This document shows positions 41,429 to 50,407 of a stretch of 64,000 nt of DNA, one piece after another. A program made the position numbers and the translations under genes. Source of the stretch: CAZLMW01 sp964560875 (lineage in GTDB: Bacteria > Myxococcota_A > UBA9042). Where the stretch lies: positions 39,193-103,192 of the forward strand of contig CAZLMW010000004.1 of assembly GCA_964560875.1 (NCBI GenBank). The letters are read 5' to 3'. A model generated the notes under the pieces. It had not been told where the DNA came from and ran no database searches. It saw nothing but the letters and a program-made list of their open reading frames with translations. The first letter of the stretch is position 1. Each line of letters begins with the position of its first letter.

Positions 41429-44400
41429 ATGCACATATTTGATCGCCCCGGCCACCCGGGTCGGGCTCGGCTTTCGGTCATTTTCGTGGCGGGGCTGGCC
41501 GTTTTCGGCGTGTCTGGCTGCGGCGGCGACGACACGACGACCGACGGGCCAGCAACCGAAGCGGACACCAAGCAAGAAGATACGAACGTGCCCAAGGACA
41601 CGGACACGGGCGGCGGTGACGGATGCAAGGTCAACGACGACTGCAAGGGCGACGTCGGGGTCTGCGAACGTTGGACGTGTGACACCGCGACCAAGACGTG
41701 CGTGAAGTCGAAGAAGCCGACCGGCGCGATTTGCGAGGACGGCGACCTGTGCACAACCAACACCTGCACCGACGCGGGCGACTGCAAGATCGACGTCAAG
41801 GTCTGCTCACAAGGCGCCAACCCGTGCGCGGTTTCGGCATGCCAAAAGGACACCGGCAAATGCGGAATCGTCGACGCCAAGGACGGAACGACCTGCGACG
41901 ACGGCAACAAGTGCACGCAAAACGACAGCTGCGCCGCGGGCAAATGCGCCGCTGGAACCGACATCTGCGCGTGCAACAAGGACAAGCCCTGCTCGGACGA
42001 CGACGACAACCCGTGCACGGGTGTCTTCTACTGCGACCAATCCAACACAGACCCGACGAAATGGGGCTGCAAGCTCAACGTGGCGACCGTGGTCAAGTGC
42101 AAGGACGACGGCAACGAGTGCACGACCAACAGCTGCGACAAGAAAACGGGCAAGTGCGTCGTCGCCGACGTTCCCGACAAACCCGCCGCCAAGTCGTGCG
42201 ATGACGGGCTGAACTGCACGACCGGCGATTTCTGCAAAGGCGGCAAGTGTGTCGCCGGGACGAGCACCTGCTGCCAAGCCGATGCGGACTGCGCCAAGTA
42301 TGAGGCGGGCATCAAGGACAAGTGCAAGGGCGCGAAGATGTTCTGCAACAAGACGTCCGGTCAGTGCGTCGTGAATCCCGCGAGCACGGTGGTTTGCGCG
42401 ACGATCAACGACAGCGCGTGCGCGACAAACACCTGTGACGGCAAGACCGGCAAGTGCTCGATGGTCAATTCGACCAATGGCACCGGCTGCAAAGACAACA
42501 ACCCCTGTACCGGTGGCACGGTGTGCAAGAGCGGCAAGTGCACGGGCGGCATCAACATCTGCACCTGCAAGAGCGACGACGATTGCACAAGCAAAGAAGA
42601 CGACACGCTCTGCAACGGCGTGCTCTTCTGCGACAAGAGCCACGTTGATCCGAAGTCTGGAAAGCTGACGCCGAGCTGCGTGGTCAATCCGGCGACGATC
42701 GTGAAGTGCTCGAGCAGCGACGAGATCTGCAAGACCAACATCTGCGAGGCCAAGACCGGCATCTGCAAGCTCACCAAGGACGCGCCAAAGACGACGTGTC
42801 TCGATGGCAACCCCTGCACGACCAGCGATGAATGCGACAAAGACGGCAAGTGCATCGGCGGCAAGAACGTCTGCGAGTGCGAAAACGACGTTGCGTGCGC
42901 GAAGTTCGAAGACGGCAACAAGTGCAACGGCACGCTGTTCTGCAACAAATCCGCGAAGAACGACAAGGGCAAGGTGTCGCCGCGCTGCGAGATCAACCCG
43001 GCGTCGGTCGTGTCATGCAAGAGCGCGGACAACACCGAGTGCAAGAAGAACATCTGCGACAAGAAGAGCGGCAAATGCGGCGTCGAGTTCTTCGAGTTCC
43101 AGGGCGATTCATGCAGCGACGGCAGCCCGTGCACGCTCAACGACACCTGCGATGCCGGCAAGTGCAAGGCTGGGCCGAACCTGTGCGAGTGCGAACCGGG
43201 CACCAAGACCCAGACGTGCGACACGTTCGAGGACGGCGACCTGTGCAACGGAACGATGTACTGCGCCGCCAAGGTGCTGCCGTACAAGTGCAAGGTGAAC
43301 CCGACTACGGTCGTCAAGTGCAAGAAAGACAAGGACAACCAGTGCCAGGTGAACGTCTGCGACGCGGGCACGGGGTCGTGTGGATTGGTCTTCAAGAACG
43401 TCGATCAATCTTGCGATGATGGCAACAAGTGCACGACGACCGAGGTATGCAAGTCCGGCGTGTGCGGCGTGCCCGGGCTCGGCACCAAAGATCCGTGCAA
43501 CGACGCGAACACGTGCACGACCGATTCCTGCTCACAATCCAACGGCTGCACGTACAAAAAGCTGTCGGGGCCTGCGTGTACCGATGGCGACGCCTGCACC
43601 GACGGTGACAAGTGTGCCGATGGCGGGTGCAAAGCGGGCAAGAACAAGGACTGCAGCGACGGCAACGAGTGCACGACCAATATCTGCAACAGCAAGGCCG
43701 GGTGCCGGAGCTTCCTCAACTCCAAGTACTGCGAGGACGGCAACAAGTGCACGCAAAAAGACGCTTGCGTGGGCGGCAAGTGCACCAGCGGCAAGCTCAA
43801 GACGTGCCAGGATTCCAACCTCTGCAACCTCGACGTCTGCAACACGGAGACCGGCGCGTGTGAGTTCAAGGCAGCCGCGGCGAGCGTGGTTTGCGACGAC
43901 GGATTCTCATGCACCGTGGAGTCGTGCTCCACGAGCGGCGGATGCAGCTGGAAACCGCAGAGCGCGGCGTGCAGCGACGGTCTCGATTGCACGGTCGATC
44001 TGTGCGAAATCGGCAAGGGCTGCACGTACGCGGCCAACCACAAGGCGTGCGACAAGAACGAGCCGTGTCGCGTGTACTCGTGCCAACTCGGTGTGGGTTG
44101 TAAGGCAGCTAACGAAATCGACGGCAACGGGTGCAGCGACGGTAAGAACTGCACGTTCCCCGACAGCTGCAAGGGCGGCAAATGCCAGGCCGGCCCCAAG
44201 GTCCCCGGCTGCGACGCCGACCCCGCGCAGTGCAAGGGCAAGGCCATCGGCACGGCGTGCAAGACCGGTGATCAGTGCACCGTGGGCGAGTGCGTCAATG
44301 ACACCTGCCGGGCCAAGACGGCCAGCGCGCACCTCGAGGTCGTCACCGGCAACGGCTATTCCAGCCCGATGTGGGACGGCTACAGGGAGCGCGTGCGGCA

Positions 44401-47400
44401 CGGGGGACCGATCGACGTGGCGACGACGGCGGACGGGCGTATCTTCGTGGCCGAACACTTGTCGCACCTCATCCGCGTCATCGATGCCAAACAACGGGCA
44501 CGCATCTACGCCGGCAGCCCGCAGCGGCTGTCGGGCACCAACGATGGCGTCGCGCCGGGCGCACGGTTCAACAACCCGTGGGGCATCGACATCGACACGA
44601 GCGGGCGCGTCTGGGTCGCGGGCCACAGTAGCCATCGCATCCGTCGGATCTCGAAGGGCACCGACACGACCCGCGTCGTCACCACCATCGCAGGCTCGAC
44701 GTCCGGTTACGTCGACGGCAAGGGCGCCAACGCCAAGTTCAAGCGACCCGCCGGCATCGCGATCCGCCCCGATGGCAAGCTGCTCGTCGCCGATCGAGAC
44801 AACCACGTCGTTCGTTTGGTCGGCGAGGACGGGACGGTGACGACAATCGCCGGCAACAAGACCGACGCGTACAAGGATGGCAAGGGCACCGCCGCCGCGA
44901 TCGGACGCCCGAGCACGGTCGCGGTTGGGCCGAAGGGCAACGTTTTCGTCGGCACGTACGGCAATGTTGGCCGCATCATGCGGATCGATCCTGCGGGCAA
45001 CGTGACCACGCTGGCGGGTGGCGCCCTCAAACCCGCGAACGGCAAGGGGGCCGCGGCCGGTTTCGAGCAGATTCATGGCCTCACAGTCGACAAACACGGG
45101 GTGCTGTTCGCCAGCGACGCCAAGTACCCGTTTCGCACCGCGCGGATCCGCACCGTGTGGCCCGACGGGACCGTCAAGCCGCTCTACGGCAAGTACTCGA
45201 CGTCCTTCAAACCCGGGCCCATGAAGGTCGCGGGCCTGTACCGGCCGTTCGGTTTGGCGGTTGATGCCAAGGGGGACCTGGTCGTCGCGACCTACAACGT
45301 CCACCGCGTCGCGCGCATCGAGCTGCGGCGGTCCAAGTGCGACGACGGCAAGATCTGCACGATCGACCGGTGCGATCCGCAGACCGGCAAGTGCAGCGTC
45401 AAGCCCGGCACGATCTGCGATGACACGCTGTTTCCGTGTCGCAAACCAGCCACGTGCAGTGAATCCACCGGCGGCTGCAAGTGGACATCGCTGCCCAACG
45501 GCACCAACTGCGTGGACGGGCTGGCGTGCACGACAGTACACAACTGTCAGGGCGGCCATTGTCAGCCGGCCGGCACGGTGTCGACGTGGGCCGGCAGCAA
45601 CGGTTCGAAGACGGGCAGCGGCGTGGGCCACAACGACGGCACGCGCAAGGCAGCGCTCTTCCACAGACCGATGGGAATCGCGAGCGACGGGCAGGGCGGC
45701 GTGATTGTCGCCGACTCCAACAGTCACGTGATTCGGCGGATCACGCCTGAGGACAACGTGACGACCCTCGCCGGAAACAGCTTCGTTGGCGGCGGGTTCG
45801 CAGATGGCAAGGCGCACGCGGCGCGGTTCAACAGGCCGATCGGTGTGGCGTCCGGGCCCGGCGGGGTGATCTACATCTCGGACAGCAAGAACCACCGAAT
45901 CCGCAAGATGACCCCCGCCGGTGTGGTGTCGACGCTGGCAGGATCCAATGTCCACGGCGCGAAAAACGGCAAGGGCGCCACCGCATCGTTCAACCAACCG
46001 CACGGCATCGCGACCGATCCGGCCGGAAATATCTACGTTGCCGGCTACTACAACCACAAGCTCCGTCGCGTGACGGCCGACGGGACCGTCTCGTGGTTTG
46101 CGGGCGTGTCCAGCGGGTGGGTCGACGGCCCGGTCAGCGCCGCGCGGTTGCGCTATCCGAGCGATGTCGCCGTTGGGCCTGACGGAGCCCTCTACTTCTC
46201 CGAGTCGTCGAACTACCAGGCGTCGGTTCGCCGCGTCAAAGGCGGCATCGTTTCCACAATCGTCGGCGGCACTTCGTTGGGCAACAACCCCGGAAACGGC
46301 ATCGGTCACGCGTTGGTCAAGGGCATCACGGGCATCGACGTCGATCCCACGGGCATCATCTACGTCGCTGAGTTCCACAACTACCAGGTGCGCGCCATCT
46401 ACCCGAACGGAGAGGTCCGAACCCTCGCCGGCGCCGGGTCGTACGGAACCACAAACGGCGCTGGCGTCGCGGCCAAGTTCTACGCTCCGTGGGACGTTCT
46501 TGTAACGAAGTCGGGGATCCTCGTAACCGACTACTACAACCACCGGATCCGCAAGGTGACGCTGCCGACGAAGGTTTGCGACGACAAGAACGCGTGCACG
46601 GCAGATTCCTGTCACAACCGCCAAGGCTGCATCCATCCGCCGCTGCCCACGACGGTTGAGTGCAACGATGGAAAGGCTTGTACCGTCGGTGACTTCTGCA
46701 GCGGCGGGCAGTGCAAATCGGGCAAGCTGACGCCCAGCTGCAAGTGCAAATCCGGGCCGACCGGCGGCTGCACCGACGGCAACTCGTGCACGGTCGACGG
46801 CTGCGATCCTGTCAAGGGCTGCACATTCGTCGGCGTCAACGAAGCCACCGCGTGCACCGACGGCAACGCCTGCACCACCGGCGAGTCCTGCCGCAACGGT
46901 AAATGCACTGCGAAGGAGCGCTGGATTGTTGAGCGCTGGACGTTTCACATCGGGCGACGCGACGGCCACCGCATCCCGATCGGCAGCATCGACACGAAGG
47001 TGAAATCCAAGCGCGCTTCGTTCCAGGTGACGTCCCCGCGCGGGATCGCGACGAGCTCGGACGGGACCCTGTACCTGGCGCACGAGGGCGGCCATAACAT
47101 TCGCCGTCTCGACACAGACGGCTGGGGTACGACAATCGCCGGCGTACCGTACAAGAACTATATCAACGGCCATCGCAACGGGAAGGCGACCGGAGCCAAG
47201 TTCAGCGCGCCGTTCGATGTTGGCGTGGATGGCACCGGTGCCGTTTACGTCGCCGACTACGGCAATCACGTGATCCGCAAGATCGATGGCGGCACGGTGA
47301 CCACGCTGGCCGGGATACCTGGTAAGGCTGGACACAAAGACGGCAAGGGTTCCGCAGCCCAATTCTACTACCCGATCAGCGTTGCCGCGGACCCCGTCGG

Positions 47401-49828
47401 CAATGTGTATGTCGCCGACCGCAGCAACTGCTTGATCCGGCATATCGCACCCGACGGCGTGGTTTCGACCATCTCCGGCAAAAAGGGCGTCTGTTTCACC
47501 TATGCGGGCGATGCGACGGCCGCCCGCTACCGGTATCCGACCGGGATTCGACTCGGCCCCGATGGTTACCTGTATGTCGCCACCGACGGGCACGTCATCA
47601 TGCGCGTCTCGACCACGGGCACATCCGAGCTGATCGCGGGGATGCCGGGGACCTACAACAAGGGTGGATTCCGCGACGGCATCGCGCCGTACGGTGCGAG
47701 GTTCAACAACCCGCGCGGCCTGGCGATCGACAAGGTCGGAAACATCTTCGTGTCTGAGGGCGGCGGGCGCCGAATTCGAATGATCACCGCGCCGTCACCC
47801 ACAGGGCGTCGCGTCATCACGCTTGCGGGCAGCGGCACCTATGGACACAAGCTCGGTTTCGGGGACAAGGCGCTGTTCCGCCGGCCTGATGGCCTGGCCC
47901 TCGCACCCAACGGCAACTTGTATTTCACCGACCGCGACAACAACTACATCGGCCGTCTGCGGCGAGTCGGCGCGACGTGTGACGATGCAAACGCGTGCAC
48001 CAAGGACATTTGCGATCCGAAGAAGGGGTGCAAACACGAGAAAGCAGCAATCGCGGACGCCTGCCCGGATGGCGGTGCGTGTTCTGTCGCGACCTGCGAC
48101 GCAAAAACGGGCGCGTGCAGCTACAAGATGAAGCCCAACGGCACGGTGTGCGACGAAAAGGGCAAGTGTGGCCGGCAATGTCACGGTGGCCACTGCCAGG
48201 CGACCGGCGTTGTCACGTCGCTCATCGGCAACGGCGCGTACACGTACAAGGACGGACCTGCCGACGCCGCTTCCTTCCGCTCACCGACCGGCATCGCCGC
48301 GGCCGCTGATGGGACCCGTTTCGTGGTCGATCACATCGATCATGCCGTGCGAAGAATCGACACGAACGGCGTCGTGAGCACGTGGGTCGGACGTAACGGT
48401 TATGGCTACGTCGAGGGCGGCATCAAGCAAGCCAAGTTCCGCAACCCATGGGCTGTCCAGGTCGACGCGAAGAACACCCTGTACATCACCGACCGCGACA
48501 ACCACCGAATTCGCCGCGTTACGCCAGACCGGATCACGGTGACACTCGCCGGCGGGATCGGCGGGTTCAAAGACGGGACCAAGACCGCGGCACGGTTCAA
48601 TCGGCCCCACGGGATGCGATTTGGGCTCGACGGTGCGCTCTATGTCGCGGACACCAACAACCACGTGATCCGTCGCGTGGACGTTGCTTCAGGCAAGGTT
48701 ACGACGTACGCCGGGACGCCGAACGGATACGGTTGGGTCGATGGGCCGAAGGCGACCGCAAAGCTCAACAGCCCGGTCGCGATCGACTTCGCCAAGACCG
48801 GCGACGCGTTCGTCGTGGACAGCTCCAACCACGCGGTGCGGAGGATCTCCAAGGACGGATTCGTCACGACGCTTGCTGGCTTCTACACGGCCGGAATGGT
48901 GGTGGGGAAGGGGCAGTACGCGTCGAGCTTCACGTATCCGACCGACGTCCTGGCGCTCAACGATGGCTCGGTCCTCGTGGCGGATCGGGGGGCTCGCGTA
49001 CTCCGGCGCGTCTGGATGAACGGTTCCACGAGCGTTGTCGCCGGCCGCCACCAATTGCAGGGCGGCACGAACGGCCAGGGGCACGAGGCCCGCTTGGGCG
49101 GTCCAATGATTCTGCTCCGTGATGGCTCGAGCAGTCGCATTTGGTTCACCGATTACGAAGGCCGCCGAGTGCGTGAAGTCGATCTCGGGCTGTCGACGTG
49201 TTCAGAGCTGCGCGGTGTCAGTCGCCACAACGCCGGTCTGTCCTGCAAGTCCATCAAACCGCTAGCCAAGTACGCCGATCCCGGCGCTTACTGGGTCGAT
49301 CCAGACGGCGGTTCGTCCGACAACGCGTTCCGCACCCAGTGCGACATGAAGACAGCCGGCGGAGGTTGGACGCGCGTACACGAGAACATCGACGGCGAGG
49401 TCGTCGACAAGCTCCGCGGGAAGAAAGGCAAGGTGCTGTACAAGTGCCAGCACAAGGGCACCGAGCACGCGATTTCGCCGAGCAACACGGTCAAGTGGTC
49501 CTGGTTTAAGAAGAGCGCCGTGAAGGGGCAGTGGACGGTCAACGGAAAGCCGGTCGCGTGCGGTGACGACAAGCCGTCGTTCACCAAGACACAATGCGGG
49601 TTTGGCATCGGGTGCAGCGACGGGCCCGGCAAGGACGACGCTCAGTTGCTGCCAGGGCTGCGGTTCACGGGCAAGGCGTACCAATGCGTTCAACCCAACG
49701 CCCAGACGACCAACTGGAACACGACGATGACGTCGCGCGCCGCGATGGTGTTCTGCAAGAAGGACGCGAAGACCGACAGCAACGGCAACTACAACCGCTA
49801 CTGGATCTACGTGCGCGACGACAATTGA
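41429..49828 (+). CDS. Giant surface lipoprotein: Cys-rich repeats, four NHL beta-propellers, fibrinogen-like C terminus
   Basis: 2799 residues. Start at 41429 (GAGGA just upstream); the signal ends FGVSGC (Cys31), followed by an acidic linker. About 60-965: Cys-rich modules (CDDGNKCTQNDSC; CNGTLFCNKS). Then four NHL/SMP-30-like propellers, each followed or preceded by a short Cys-rich linker: about 968-1301, 1386-1711, 1831-2178 and 2258-2589. Each propeller has six or so blades with the repeated theme G-x-x-x-x-F-x-x-P-x-G-(I/V)-A, then G-x-(I/L)-Y-V-A-D-x-x-N-H-x-I-R (e.g. RPAGIAIRPDGKLLVADRDN; LYITDRDNHRIRRV). About 2589-2799 is a fibrinogen-related domain: LSCKSIKPLAKYADPGAYWV, DPDGG, TQCDMKTAGGGWTRVHE, then conserved cysteines. 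Predicted to be anchored at the surface, binding glycans or proteins through propellers and the C-terminal lectin-like head. Confidence 0.9.
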   Translation: MHIFDRPGHPGRARLSVIFVAGLAVFGVSGCGGDDTTTDGPATEADTKQEDTNVPKDTDTGGGDGCKVNDDCKGDVGVCERWTCDTATKTCVKSKKPTGAICEDGDLCTTNTCTDAGDCKIDVKVCSQGANPCAVSACQKDTGKCGIVDAKDGTTCDDGNKCTQNDSCAAGKCAAGTDICACNKDKPCSDDDDNPCTGVFYCDQSNTDPTKWGCKLNVATVVKCKDDGNECTTNSCDKKTGKCVVADVPDKPAAKSCDDGLNCTTGDFCKGGKCVAGTSTCCQADADCAKYEAGIKDKCKGAKMFCNKTSGQCVVNPASTVVCATINDSACATNTCDGKTGKCSMVNSTNGTGCKDNNPCTGGTVCKSGKCTGGINICTCKSDDDCTSKEDDTLCNGVLFCDKSHVDPKSGKLTPSCVVNPATIVKCSSSDEICKTNICEAKTGICKLTKDAPKTTCLDGNPCTTSDECDKDGKCIGGKNVCECENDVACAKFEDGNKCNGTLFCNKSAKNDKGKVSPRCEINPASVVSCKSADNTECKKNICDKKSGKCGVEFFEFQGDSCSDGSPCTLNDTCDAGKCKAGPNLCECEPGTKTQTCDTFEDGDLCNGTMYCAAKVLPYKCKVNPTTVVKCKKDKDNQCQVNVCDAGTGSCGLVFKNVDQSCDDGNKCTTTEVCKSGVCGVPGLGTKDPCNDANTCTTDSCSQSNGCTYKKLSGPACTDGDACTDGDKCADGGCKAGKNKDCSDGNECTTNICNSKAGCRSFLNSKYCEDGNKCTQKDACVGGKCTSGKLKTCQDSNLCNLDVCNTETGACEFKAAAASVVCDDGFSCTVESCSTSGGCSWKPQSAACSDGLDCTVDLCEIGKGCTYAANHKACDKNEPCRVYSCQLGVGCKAANEIDGNGCSDGKNCTFPDSCKGGKCQAGPKVPGCDADPAQCKGKAIGTACKTGDQCTVGECVNDTCRAKTASAHLEVVTGNGYSSPMWDGYRERVRHGGPIDVATTADGRIFVAEHLSHLIRVIDAKQRARIYAGSPQRLSGTNDGVAPGARFNNPWGIDIDTSGRVWVAGHSSHRIRRISKGTDTTRVVTTIAGSTSGYVDGKGANAKFKRPAGIAIRPDGKLLVADRDNHVVRLVGEDGTVTTIAGNKTDAYKDGKGTAAAIGRPSTVAVGPKGNVFVGTYGNVGRIMRIDPAGNVTTLAGGALKPANGKGAAAGFEQIHGLTVDKHGVLFASDAKYPFRTARIRTVWPDGTVKPLYGKYSTSFKPGPMKVAGLYRPFGLAVDAKGDLVVATYNVHRVARIELRRSKCDDGKICTIDRCDPQTGKCSVKPGTICDDTLFPCRKPATCSESTGGCKWTSLPNGTNCVDGLACTTVHNCQGGHCQPAGTVSTWAGSNGSKTGSGVGHNDGTRKAALFHRPMGIASDGQGGVIVADSNSHVIRRITPEDNVTTLAGNSFVGGGFADGKAHAARFNRPIGVASGPGGVIYISDSKNHRIRKMTPAGVVSTLAGSNVHGAKNGKGATASFNQPHGIATDPAGNIYVAGYYNHKLRRVTADGTVSWFAGVSSGWVDGPVSAARLRYPSDVAVGPDGALYFSESSNYQASVRRVKGGIVSTIVGGTSLGNNPGNGIGHALVKGITGIDVDPTGIIYVAEFHNYQVRAIYPNGEVRTLAGAGSYGTTNGAGVAAKFYAPWDVLVTKSGILVTDYYNHRIRKVTLPTKVCDDKNACTADSCHNRQGCIHPPLPTTVECNDGKACTVGDFCSGGQCKSGKLTPSCKCKSGPTGGCTDGNSCTVDGCDPVKGCTFVGVNEATACTDGNACTTGESCRNGKCTAKERWIVERWTFHIGRRDGHRIPIGSIDTKVKSKRASFQVTSPRGIATSSDGTLYLAHEGGHNIRRLDTDGWGTTIAGVPYKNYINGHRNGKATGAKFSAPFDVGVDGTGAVYVADYGNHVIRKIDGGTVTTLAGIPGKAGHKDGKGSAAQFYYPISVAADPVGNVYVADRSNCLIRHIAPDGVVSTISGKKGVCFTYAGDATAARYRYPTGIRLGPDGYLYVATDGHVIMRVSTTGTSELIAGMPGTYNKGGFRDGIAPYGARFNNPRGLAIDKVGNIFVSEGGGRRIRMITAPSPTGRRVITLAGSGTYGHKLGFGDKALFRRPDGLALAPNGNLYFTDRDNNYIGRLRRVGATCDDANACTKDICDPKKGCKHEKAAIADACPDGGACSVATCDAKTGACSYKMKPNGTVCDEKGKCGRQCHGGHCQATGVVTSLIGNGAYTYKDGPADAASFRSPTGIAAAADGTRFVVDHIDHAVRRIDTNGVVSTWVGRNGYGYVEGGIKQAKFRNPWAVQVDAKNTLYITDRDNHRIRRVTPDRITVTLAGGIGGFKDGTKTAARFNRPHGMRFGLDGALYVADTNNHVIRRVDVASGKVTTYAGTPNGYGWVDGPKATAKLNSPVAIDFAKTGDAFVVDSSNHAVRRISKDGFVTTLAGFYTAGMVVGKGQYASSFTYPTDVLALNDGSVLVADRGARVLRRVWMNGSTSVVAGRHQLQGGTNGQGHEARLGGPMILLRDGSSSRIWFTDYEGRRVREVDLGLSTCSELRGVSRHNAGLSCKSIKPLAKYADPGAYWVDPDGGSSDNAFRTQCDMKTAGGGWTRVHENIDGEVVDKLRGKKGKVLYKCQHKGTEHAISPSNTVKWSWFKKSAVKGQWTVNGKPVACGDDKPSFTKTQCGFGIGCSDGPGKDDAQLLPGLRFTGKAYQCVQPNAQTTNWNTTMTSRAAMVFCKKDAKTDSNGNYNRYWIYVRDDN

Positions 49829-49973
49829 CAGCCCTCAGGAGCCGCGCAATTTCAGGATGTTATAGCTTCGGTGTCCGCAAATGCCGGACGGAAGTTGAAA
49901 GGCCTCCGGAGTTGCGCGAACCTTCCTGTCCCGGACGTTGTTCCAACGGGCGGAATGCGGACCGGAGGTGGCC

Positions 49974-50384
49974 ATGCCCAGCAAGCGCATCACGCGCGTT
50001 CTTGTTGTTGACGACAGCGACACCGACCGCGCGCTGATCGTGGCGAAGCTGCACAACGCGACCTTCGGTGATTTTGAAACGACCGAAGCCGACTGCTTTC
50101 AAGCTGCAAAGGCCGCGCTCGCCGAAGCGAGCTATCACGTCGTTCTTCTCGACCTGCGGATGCCCGACGTATCCGAGTTTGGCGGTCTACAGGCGCTTGT
50201 GAACGCCTACCCCGACACGCCGATTGTCATGCTGACAGGTGTGGCTGACGACGAGCTTGGTATCGAAGCGATCCGAGTCGGCGCGCAGGACTTCCTGGTC
50301 AAGCAGTACTACCACCATGGGGGCGTGATTCGGCGGATTCTCTACGCCATCGAGCGCCATCGCATCCGCCGCGAAGCCGCCTGA
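49974..50384 (+). CDS. Stand-alone response-regulator receiver domain
   Basis: 136 residues, a single CheY-like receiver: TRVLVVDDSDTDR (acidic pocket), VVLLDLRMPD (phospho-acceptor Asp), IVMLTGVADD (switch Thr) and QDFLVKQYYHH (Lys). The C-terminal helix HGGVIRRILYAIERHRIRRE is the extra helix common in myxobacterial receivers fused to, or working with, hybrid kinases. GGAGG (49964-49968) with a 5-base gap fixes the ATG at 49974. There is no output domain and no kinase adjacent, so it likely passes phosphate within a relay. It follows the giant lipoprotein gene by 145 bases. Confidence 0.93.
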   Translation: MPSKRITRVLVVDDSDTDRALIVAKLHNATFGDFETTEADCFQAAKAALAEASYHVVLLDLRMPDVSEFGGLQALVNAYPDTPIVMLTGVADDELGIEAIRVGAQDFLVKQYYHHGGVIRRILYAIERHRIRREAA

Positions 50385-50407
50385 CCGGCATTCAGGCCGC
50401 GATTGGC

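Noticed and set aside
43907..47593. Very long open frame on the minus strand (over 1200 codons)
   Set aside because: It is antisense to the giant propeller gene, has no known motif or ribosome binding site, and is rich in Arg/Val/Ala as expected for the antisense of a GC-rich gene.
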